NCBI GenBank assembly: GCA_039000515.1
Contig: JBCFYV010000001.1
Span: forward strand, 12,439,928-12,503,927
DNA: 64,000 nt
Source: Timema cristinae
Lineage: Eukaryota > Arthropoda > Insecta > Phasmatodea > Timematidae
Reading direction: 5' to 3'
Part shown: positions 56,450 through 64,000 of the stretch, piece after piece
Layout: each line of letters starts with the position of its first letter
Numbering within the stretch: the first letter of the stretch is position 1
The notes under the pieces: generated by a model
Database searches by the model: none
Told to the model about the DNA's origin: nothing
The model's input: only the letters and a program-made list of their open reading frames with translations
Program-made: the position numbers and the translations under genes

Positions 56450-58220
56450 ACAACGCAGGTTTTGTTTTGAAATGATCTAAAGCTGATTAATGTAGCATTT
56501 TTACTATCACAGTTTCATTTTTAACAAAGCTGAAAGTGCTTGTGGTGCCAGGAATATTTAACTGTATATTACTGAACTATGGGTAACGACTTGATGTTCC
56601 TGCGTATAGGTTGATTAATGAGTGGAAACTTTTGCGGCTTGGGGTTAAAATTCATGAAATTGAAAAGGTGTTAAGAGCTGAAAAATTTTGGAGCCATTTA
56701 TTTTTATTGTGTAATCCATCTGAAAATATATAGTTTCCAACTCTAAGTAAAGTTTTAAAATCTTCCCATCTCTTTCCCATGGAAATGCGAATTTTGAAAG
56801 AAAGTTTTTCTGTTCAAGTAGTCTCCTCACAGAAGATCGGGCCCAAATTTCAGAACACACATTAAATACATATCAAACTACAAAAGATGAATCACAACTG
56901 TACAGTGATCAACCAGAGCTAATGCCCGTTACAAGACTGTTATTAACTCTTGCACAATGTGCTCACAAAAGCTGTCAAAATTAAAGGAAAAGAAAAATTG
57001 ATTATAAGAAAGAGGAAAGAAAAATGAATGCATTGAAAGAAGAAAGGAAGAAATTTTGAAATGAAGATGGACTAAAAGATAAGCGAGAACTTAAATAAGA
57101 AAAAGGCAAAACTGCAAATAGATTGTTCACAGATACAAATGAAAGATTAGGCCTACATAAGGATTTGAAGAAGAATGTTCAAGGGGAGAAACATGCCCAA
57201 GCAATGTTGGCAGGTGTTTTCCAAGTAAAAAAAAAAGAGGACGAACTTACCAGAAGAGAGGCAGACCACCTTCAAAAGAAAAATGAAAAATACAAAACAT
57301 CTTTAATAACTTCATTCTTTGACGCAAAACTATGATTTAGTTGTATTTCGTAACTCTTTTCAAAATAAAATATTGCTAACCATTATTTGTAGACCATACC
57401 CCATCCAGGATCAAAGGTCAAATTTCAGTTCTTTTTAAATATAACTTGGTGAATTTCTTAAAGTTGGCTAAACTTTGGAAGGGGGCCAAAGAAAAAAACA
57501 CAAATGATTTATGCTGCACTGGGATATTCTTGTCACTTTTGATCGCCTAATAAGTCACTTTTTAATCACTCTTTTACGGCTTCTTGTCACTTTTCTCACT
57601 TATTTGAAGACACTTAGGCACTTGCATCCCTGCACTACTGAAGAACAGTGCGTTTTTTTTTAGAATCGTCTCGTGAGGTCGCAGAGGGAGGAAAGGGAGG
57701 GTGATGAATGAGGTGGAATTAGTTAGGAAGGAAAGGGGGGTGGGTGTTTAAAGGCGGTAAAAAAAACACTTCTCTGCTTCGTTCTTTCGTTATTCTCGTT
57801 CCTCTTGCTATCAGGTTTTTACATGCATTGCCTCTCTTTGTTGACATTCGCGGAGGAATTCGTTGGAATTCAGTCGAGCGTGGAGGACAGACTGTGCGGG
57901 GATATGGTAAGGGTGGAATACACAAGTGGTGGAGCTACTACACCCACTCTAGACGCTCTCCACCCCCACCCCCCACGCCCCTGAAGACTGGTGGTGTCGC
58001 ATCAGACCTTGCGAATCAACCAGTAAACCTAGTGCATGGTACAAGGCTTGAGATTCCTTGTCCCAAATCAGTCTTAATGTCATACAAATAGAGATTCCAA
58101 AACTTTATATATCAAACAATTATTATTTTCGATAATTATTTGCTGTTTGCATATATATATTTTTGTAATTGAGACCCGTATATACCGGCTATAGCAGCAT
58201 AGTTTACTTTATAGGGCAAA
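56450..58220. other. Spacer, no supported gene
   Basis: An A-rich segment at about 56900-57340 encodes a lysine/glutamate-rich frame (57123-57335, 70 codons, QVKKKEDELTRREADHL) with coiled-coil-like composition but no domain. It may be part of an old transposon gene. A pyrimidine-rich patch lies at 57.72-57.99 kb. Confidence 0.35.
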
Positions 58221-58225
58221 AACAA

Positions 58226-58580
58226 GGTTTAGGGTGTTCGGAAACGAGCTGGTCCAAAAAGTGATGAAGATATTGGGGAATGTAGGCGTTTACATAATTA
58301 TAAGTTACATACCCTGTACTCATCACAAAACATGGTTAGGAAAATCATGTTGAACAGGACACGTAGCGGGAATAGAATAATGTAGAAGCGTGTTCAGGGT
58401 ACTGATTGGCAAATCCAATGGGAATGTAACTTTGGGATTGGCCTGAAAGAGATAGGGGTAATGAGGTGGACTGGATAGAACTAGCTCAACACAGGAATAG
58501 GGTAGTACCAGCTCAAGATAGGAATATCTGGCGTACTTTTGTAAGTGCGGGAATGAACTTTCCCGTTCTTAGGGCCAGTA
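58226..58580 (+). pseudogene. C-terminal remnant of a non-LTR retrotransposon ORF2
   Basis: Nucleotides about 58463-58563 translate to DWIELAQHRNR, then VVPAQDRNIWRTFVSAGMNF. The pattern D-W-I-x-L-A-Q-D-R-x-x-W-R-x-x-V-x-x-x-M-N-x is the usual C-terminal end of reverse-transcriptase ORFs in arthropod and other animal LINEs. The QDR unit is partly duplicated. The upstream part aligns with 13.65-13.90 kb and has several stops. It is a dead fragment with no catalytic domain left. Confidence 0.65.
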
Positions 58581-58599
58581 AATAATTATTCAATCTTAT

Positions 58600-59370
58600 A
58601 AACCAGTTAAAGATGTGTTTATTATGTTCCGCTTCATTTCACACAACACACGTCACTAACACGTCAGGCTGCTGTTACAATCCAACACACAAACTCTAAT
58701 ACACTTCATAGTAAATACGTAATTTGATCCACATTGGTTAAGGTGTTCTGTGACCCACAGTTTAAGAACCAATGTTCCAGATTATTGTCGCGATGGTTGT
58801 TTTCAAATGATTTGTGTTCTGTAGTGAAACAGATCAACACATGAGAATGACACACACACGCCATTTTCATTTAACGAGTTATTTCAAAAGATTTCCCAAC
58901 AGTAGAAGTAGCTGTCTGTTTGTATCTCACTGAGCAGGGCATGCGTACTGATTGAGTCTGTTAGTTTTGAGAATTTATTAGTTCTTTCGCTCAGATTTTG
59001 TGGAAATGCACGGACCAAACTGAAATTGTCCCTAGTGAGAGTGGCCAGTGCAGCTGTCGCTGATTTCCTGTGATAGGCTTAGAGCTCGTCACGTGGACAT
59101 ATTCCACAGCAAGGCGCGGTCTGTGCAGTACTGGAGCACTCTGTAAAAAACGTGTATTTGTGATTAAAATGAAGGGGACGGGGGGATAATCGCTACTCTC
59201 GTCAGTTTTGACACATAAATGTAAACAAAATTATGTGTGATTGAACCCAATATGAGCAATAGCCTCCCCATACTCCCCAACATGACACCTGAAACGGATT
59301 ATTCAGCCTAGAGACTAGAGAGCCCATGGCATGACCGGTGGTTCCCCGCAGGGAGAGGGGCTTTGGGGAG
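58600..59370. other. Spacer, no supported gene
   Basis: No repeat family or coding exon is recognised. Confidence 0.4.
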
Positions 59371-59375
59371 TGAAA

Positions 59376-60034
59376 ACTGAACATTGCGGGGTTTACAGGG
59401 ACTGAACCTTCTGTTCTCGGTCATTGGGAACTTTCAATAACCTTGCAAACTGAACATTGCGGGGGTTTACAGGGACTGAACCTTCTGTTCTCGGTCATTG
59501 GGAACTTTCAATAACCTTGCAAACTGAACATTGCGGGGGTTTACAGGGACTGAACCTTCTGTTCTCGGTCATTGGGAACTTTCAATAACCTTGCAAACTG
59601 AACATTGCGGGGGTTTACAGGGACTGAACCTTCTGTTCTCGGTCATTGGGAACTTTCAATAACCTTGCAAACTGAACATTGCGGGGGTTTACAGGGACTG
59701 AACCTTCTGTTCTCGGTCATTGGGAACTTTCAATAACCTTGCAAACTGAACATTGCGGGGTTTACAGGGACTGAACCTTCTGTTCTCAGTCATTGGGAAC
59801 TTTCAATAACCTTGCAAACTGAACATTGCGGGGGTTTACAGGGACTGAACCTTCTGTTCTCGGTCATTGGGAACTTTCAATAACCTTGCAAACTGAACAT
59901 TGCGGGGTTTACAGGGACTGAACCTTCTGTTCTCGGTCATTGGGAACTTTCAATAACCTTGCAAACTGAACATTGCGGGGTTTACAGGGACTGAACCTTC
60001 TGTTCTCGGTCATTGGGAACTTTCAATAACTCTT
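59376..60034. repeat. Minisatellite, 73-74-bp unit, 9 nearly identical copies
   Basis: The unit runs ACTGAACATTGCGGGGGTTT, ACAGGGACTGAACCTTCTGT, TCTCGGTCATTGGGAACTTT, CAATAACCTTGCAA. Copies differ almost only in four or five G bases in the GCGGGG run and in one TCTCAGTC variant. This is among the youngest-looking arrays in the window. Confidence 0.97.
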
Positions 60035-60035
60035 T

Positions 60036-60075
60036 GAACGTATAATCTGGGTGGGTGGTAGGAAGACGTGGTGCT
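60036..60075 (+). mobile_element. SINE-A/B tail fragment with poly-A
   Basis: GTGGGTGGTAGGAAGACGTGGTGCT is followed by 13 A bases. The copy joins directly to the 74-bp array, so the array may have started inside or beside a SINE. Confidence 0.6.
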
Positions 60076-60117
60076 AAAAAAAAAAAAATTACTTTTTTTT
60101 TCATTCTCATTTCGTTT

Positions 60118-60355
60118 TTACGTCTTACCACCTGTTCGAATCTACCCCCATATTTACACTAATGGGGTAGGATTATTGAGGATAAGAACTTAGAAGAAAT
60201 GTACCTGTATTTGCTTGGAAGGAAACGTGAGAAAAGTATTAAGAAAAAAAACCTTAAGTACACCTGGCTGGGATTCAAACCCGGACCTTCCCATCACCTG
60301 CAAGCTTGACTAGGAGAGCCTGACGTCTAATCCATGTGCCCGCACACGTGGGTGT
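60118..60355 (-). mobile_element. SINE-A copy
   Basis: The tail at left is ACGTCTTACCACCTGTTCGA. The body contains GAAATGTACCTGTATTTGCT, and the box-B side is GGCTGGGATTCAAACCCGGA on +. The box-A end is degraded near 60330-60350. Confidence 0.78.
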
Positions 60356-60553
60356 AGGATGTTTAAGGCCTTATTTATGGCCTGGCTCGATAAACCATGG
60401 CCTGGAAAACTGAACCTTTTCTCCCAAAGTCACATCTCACACAACAGGGTAGCGAGGTCCTGTTTTAACTTGACCATTTGTCATTTCGTCTCTATGTCTG
60501 CCCGAATATTTATTCCGTGACTACTGTCCAAAGCGTGGACCAATTTCATCCAG

Positions 60554-60703
60554 GGAATGCCAGGCCTCCACCGTGGTTCGGATCCCACGTTAAACTGTAG
60601 GTCCTCCACTTTATCTCACAATCACCCTACCATTACACATTAGCGTAAGTGCGTACAACCAGAACGGGTAGTAAGACGCGGTGCTAATAATAATAATAAT
60701 AAT
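60554..60703 (+). mobile_element. SINE-B, 5'-truncated, with (TAA)n tail
   Basis: It starts at GGAATGCCAGGCCTCCACCG and continues through the whole SINE-B 3' half to AACGGGTAGTAAGACGCGGT and (TAA)n (about 60685-60703). ATTTCATCCA occurs directly before it (60545-60554) and after it (60703-60712), a candidate 10-bp target duplication. If correct, the copy was 5'-truncated on insertion. Confidence 0.88.
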
Positions 60704-60789
60704 TTCATCCAAATTTAGATGGACATTCTTTAAACTCAGGTCGAACATAGTATTTCAATCTGTTTTTTTTAGCACCATGTCTAACTACC

Positions 60790-60840
60790 CATTCAACTAG
60801 TTCAAGATAGGGATAGAGTGTAATAAGGTGGACTGGATAT
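60790..60840 (+). pseudogene. Short LINE-like fragment
   Basis: AGTTCAAGATAGGGATAGAG and AATAAGGTGGACTGGATA repeat words found in the ORF2 remnant at 58.45-58.52 kb. It is too short to translate meaningfully. Confidence 0.4.
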
Positions 60841-60968
60841 TAATAGTGCAGTCCCGTCAGGTTTTGATTGCCCCGGTAACAACCAAGAGGAAATATACTG
60901 TAATTGTGTTGCATTTTCTGCTCTCAACTCTGATTGTCAAACTGACTTTCATCTCTTGCTCTTTCCAG

Positions 60969-61011
60969 GTAAGCGGATCTCGAGTAATTTCGCCAGGTCT
61001 TTGGGTGTTTG
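60969..61011 (+). CDS. Candidate 43-nt internal exon
   Basis: A long pyrimidine tract (TCTCTTGCTCTTTCCAG, preceded by more C/T-rich DNA) ends at 60968. The next 43 bases run to a consensus donor, TTTG|GTGAGTAC (61011/61012). The open frame through it reads VSGSRVISPGLWVFG. Its acceptor and donor are among the best pairs in the window outside the main gene. It might be an exon of a gene extending beyond the window, or of the gene at 34 kb. Length 43 is not a multiple of three, so it would be frame-setting. Confidence 0.27.
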
Positions 61012-61029
61012 GTGAGTACTTGGACTAAG

Positions 61030-61225
61030 CTCATTATTATTATTATTATTATTATTATTTAGGGTGTTTAACATTAACTTTCTAAGCCAATTAATATCAA
61101 CACATTATTTAAAAAGTTACTCAGTTCTAGAACAGACACAACACCTGGTCATTTTTATATCAATGTCGGGAATCGAGTCCAGGACCCACAAGTTGACGTG
61201 CTACCAACTGAGCTAGGGCGTCATT
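61030..61225 (-). mobile_element. SINE-E copy
   Basis: On the minus strand, the head has GACGCCCTAGCTCAGTTGGT (box A) and CTGGACTCGATTCCCGACAT (box B). The 3' part (TGTTGTGTCTGTTCTAGAAC, ATTGGCTTAGAAAGTTAATG) matches the 62.57-kb and 37.5-kb copies. An (ATT)n run lies at about 61032-61060. Confidence 0.78.
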
Positions 61226-61303
61226 ATTATTTCATATACACGCCATTCTACTGACTTAAGAGGCCTGGTCTCGATTCCCGACATTGACATAAAAAATGAC
61301 CAT
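61147..61303. repeat. Inverted repeat around the SINE-E head
   Basis: GGTCATTTTTATATCAATGT plus CGGGAATCGAG (61147 on) pairs with CTCGATTCCCGACATTGACA plus TAAAAAATGACC (to 61303). The inner part pairs weakly. A second, partial tRNA-like module in opposite orientation therefore faces the SINE-E head. Confidence 0.75.
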
Positions 61304-61390
61304 AAGTGAAATTGAAGCTTCTCCTTTCTCCAGTGAGGACCAAATGGACGGGGGACAAGGTGTTGTGTCTGCTATAGGACTAAGCTACTT

Positions 61391-61396
<6 letters not shown>

Positions 61397-61437
<41 letters not shown>

Positions 61438-61449
61438 TATATATATATA
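61397..61449. repeat. (AT)n microsatellite
   Basis: About 26 AT dinucleotides with one interruption, and a self-complementary sequence able to form a cruciform. Confidence 0.95.
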
Positions 61450-61562
61450 CACAACATAAGTATCATTCGCATACACTCGACACTGGCTGCTGGAGTGGTA
61501 TTATCTCGCTAATAGAATCAATACATAATGAACCATTGTATCGTTTATCGAATAACCTAAGA

Positions 61563-61784
61563 CGTCACTTCCGAAATAGACAGGACTACTGATGACGTGG
61601 AGATCGGGGTTTGAATCTCGGTTGGGTGTACCGAGTTTGTTTGCGGTTTTTTTATAAACGATTCTCCTCCTTCTTCCCCGCAAATGCGAGTACACCTCTT
61701 CTGTATGTTACCTTACTTATCGCTTACACATTAACGTAATTAGTATATATGCGTATAAATTGTAGGGGTAGTAAGACGTGGCGC
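61563..61784 (+). mobile_element. SINE-A copy, 5' part short
   Basis: Box B is GGGGTTTGAATCTCGGTTGG. The body has CCCGCAAATGCGAGTACACC. The tail is degraded in its centre (TAAATTGTAGGGGTAGTAAG) and ends ACGTGGCGCT. Confidence 0.82.
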
Positions 61785-62207
61785 TTAAAAAAATTAGTCT
61801 CCAGAGACCGTCTTACATGCTTAGAAGACCGCAAGTTGATCGCCGAGTGTTGCAAGGTCGGTGTGGATAAGGTCCTCTCTATCCTGACATCGGGGCTAGG
61901 CCACCCGCAACACACGTACGTCAGATAAACCACGTTGTGGGCCGCCTGCCCTCTCTCCTGATTGGTTCAGATAACGGGCGGTAATCGGGTATGATACCGG
62001 TGGGTCGATACAAGCTACTGTACATATAGTTCCTCCCTGCCGTCCCTGTTGAGACGTCAGTCCCACGTTCTGCTGGTAATGGAACTGTCACAGAACTGTC
62101 ACTGGGACTGGAATCATCCCAGGGCCTCTCACTCACACCTTGACGGGGGGGGGGGAAGTTGTCGAACTCGTCTTTACCTAAGGTGGCTCATGATTTGTGG
62201 ATGTTTT

Positions 62208-62445
62208 ATCGACGCGTCGTACAACACGTTCGGGTTATACGCTTTATGTACTAATTACACTAATGGATTAGGGATTGGGAAGGTTGAATTAGAGGAAGTG
62301 AACCCGCATTTGCGTGGAGGAAGAGTGGAAAACCATTTAGGAAAACCACCCCCAGTTCACCCGACCGAGATTCGAACCTCGATCTCCCCGTCCTCAGTAG
62401 TCGAGCTCAACACAAGAGCGTTAGTCAACTACGCCAATTGAATTT
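62208..62445 (-). mobile_element. SINE-A, full-length
   Basis: Tail at left: CGACGCGTCGTACAACACGT, then TCGGGTTATACGC. Body: GAAGTGAACCCGCATTTGCG. Head on +: CGACCGAGATTCGAACCTCG (box B), then GCGTTAGTCAACTACGCC (box A). It is closely similar to the copy at 53.02 kb, including AACTGGGGGTGG-type words. Confidence 0.88.
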
Positions 62446-62573
62446 AAAGAAAGTGTATCCGCATTTGTTGTGAGGATGGAGACTGAGAAAATATTTAGGA
62501 AACAAACAACTTCGTGATTGACAGACTAATCTTTTGCGACTGATGCCTTGGACTATTTATGCACGGGTATGAA

Positions 62574-62815
62574 TAAAGGCTCAGACGCTTCAGCTCTGTT
62601 GGTAGAGTGTATTTTCTACTAAGCTTACGGTTCCGGGTTTGATTCCTGTTATGGCCGAAACATTTTATCATTAATAGAAATGTGGGTTTCCACTTTCACA
62701 TCTTGGTGAATTAATGGCCTGGGGGTTGGATGTTGTGTCTTTTCTTGATTTTATAGGTCGTGTGCTGGTATAATTAGTCAGTTCAGAAAGTGGATGTTAA
62801 ATAACCCACCTCCCC
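62574..62815 (+). mobile_element. SINE-E, full-length
   Basis: Head: TTCAGCTCTGTTGGTAGAGT (box A) and TTCCGGGTTTGATTCCTGTT (box B). Body: ATGGCCGAAACATTTTATCA and GAAATGTGGGTTTCCACTTT. 3' part: GGGGTTGGATGTTGTGTCTT and GTCGTGTGCTGGTATAATTA. It is the longest copy of this group and the best reference for it. Confidence 0.85.
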
Positions 62816-62819
62816 TCCA

Positions 62820-63390
62820 AAAATATGTAAATACAAATAACGCAAATTGTTAAAATCATATTCGTGTTAAAACACAACAGCCAATACCCGGACTGGTAGT
62901 TTACCGATCACCAGAAAGGAGCCCGGACCTCTCTTCTGACCAGCACCGACTCGATGCCTTGTCATGGAGACCGCAAATTGGAGGCAAGGCCGCAGCGTTG
63001 GTAATTAATTAGTGTTTCGGCAGCTCGGACTCAGGGGGGAAGGTTTTGTAGAGGGGGGTGTAGTAACATAGGGACGGGGTTTGTACAGGGGGGGGGGGAC
63101 TAGCAGCGGGGGATTTAGAGGGTCACTACCAGAGCCTACATCGCAAGGATCGTCGCAGTGGCCGTGTTTAGAGGTGTGAAGAAACCCTCCAGCGTCATGA
63201 TTATGTTCGTGTTAATCATTCGCACCTCCTCTCCCTGTGTATTGTCACGAGCAGAACCTTGATCTCGGCTGTTCATCAAGTACACTCTGGTCAAACAAAA
63301 ACTAGCCTTCATCTCTTATTCGTACAATGATGTAACTGGCAGAGTTAGTTGTAGACTGCGCTTGGGGGAAAGCTGTAATTCCTTCTTAAC
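62820..63390. other. Spacer, moderately GC-rich
   Basis: G-rich runs occur near 63030-63115. No gene is visible. Confidence 0.35.
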
Positions 63391-63392
63391 TC

Positions 63393-63598
63393 CTGGATGT
63401 TGGAGAGATACATTTCTGCTCTTCTCTCCCTGGATGTTGGAGAGATGACATTGTCTGCTCTATTTCTCTCCTGGATGTTGGAGAGATGGACATATCTGCT
63501 CTTTCTCTTCCTGAATGTTGGAGAGATGACATCTCTGCTCTTTCCTTATTTTTGGAGAGTTTGGATGTCTACGCTATTTCTCCCACCTGGATGTTGAG
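63393..63598. repeat. Minisatellite, ~42-bp unit, ~5 copies
   Basis: The unit contains CTGGATGTTGGAGAGATGAC then ATCTCTGCTCTTTCTCT. The copies are moderately diverged. A 66-codon open frame across it is repeat-derived. Confidence 0.85.
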
Positions 63599-63599
63599 A

Positions 63600-64000
63600 G
63601 CTTATAATTATTCCATCCCCGAACTCAAACTTTCGTGAGTTTTTGTTTTGTTCGTGTATGTCTGGTTCGCTGCCCCTGGTTTGAATAGATTTCCGTCCCG
63701 CTCCGCACGCAACACGTATACTCCGGCAAATAAGGGTATAGGAGAAAGAAGCGATAAACGAAACAAAACAAAATATTTAACCAACATTTGTTTGTTTTCA
63801 CGTACTGTCGAGCAATGGACTATATTGCAGGGAGCAGCGCGTATCCCCGTTGCGGGAACACAGGGAACTAACCAAGTTAAGGGTGTTGTAGTGCTCGGAA
63901 TAATCTTCACACGTCAGATTCACTTTATATTGACAAATGTATTAGTTTTATCTTCAAGGAGTCTCCGACCTCCCGCACTACTTATTTTTAACCGAGTGAC
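63600..64000. other. Window end; no supported gene
   Basis: A 100-codon open frame lies on the minus strand at 63608-63910, without a recognisable domain. Its N-terminal part is not low complexity, so a gene continuing past the window cannot be excluded. Confidence 0.3.

Overview
This is a gene-poor stretch of an animal nuclear genome, most likely an invertebrate and perhaps an arthropod; the species cannot be named from the sequence. The evidence is long non-coding AT-rich DNA, spliceosomal signals, many tRNA-derived SINEs, pogo/Tigger- and Harbinger-like DNA transposons, remnants of a non-LTR retrotransposon, and about seventeen minisatellites. There are no operons, ribosome binding sites, CRISPR arrays or rRNA genes. 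GC-rich sequence is confined mainly to 34.1-36.0 kb.

The best gene lies on the + strand at 34.1-36.07 kb. A CpG-rich, promoter-like segment with a palindromic NRF1-type site and a CACGTGAC E-box leads into a long proline/serine-rich coding exon. The exon ends in a non-repetitive, helical-looking segment and a clean CAG|GTGAAC splice donor at 36067/36068. I do not recognise the protein. The donor itself has been copied into a 45-bp minisatellite, followed by a 377-bp unit present three times that includes part of a SINE. Two weaker coding candidates are a two-exon structure at 1.93-2.27 kb and a 43-nt exon-like segment at 60.97-61.01 kb.

Most of the rest is repeats. Five tRNA-like SINE groups can be separated by their heads. 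SINE-A (about 28 copies) and SINE-B (6 copies) have different heads but the same 3' tail, ending in GTAAGACGCGGTGCT, and SINE-B copies continue into (TAA)n. SINE-C, SINE-D and SINE-E are other tRNA-headed groups. Several insertions have target-site duplications I could read directly: SINE-B at 52.5 kb (11 bp), SINE-B inside SINE-A at 40.0 kb (14 bp, one mismatch), SINE-C at 33.1 kb (11 bp), and a 704-bp Harbinger-like MITE inside SINE-A at 30.4 kb (TAA).

Three TA-flanked pogo/Tigger-like elements are at 20.3, 22.55 and 41.05 kb. The last keeps a frameshifted piece of a CENP-B/Tigger-type DNA-binding domain and is three quarters filled by a 44-bp minisatellite of about 39 copies. A 486-bp foldback at 12.99-13.47 kb has tRNA-like modules in both arms. 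Some repeat copies differ from their relatives mainly by loss of single bases in short runs, so consensus errors should be considered wherever a reading frame breaks, including in the main gene.
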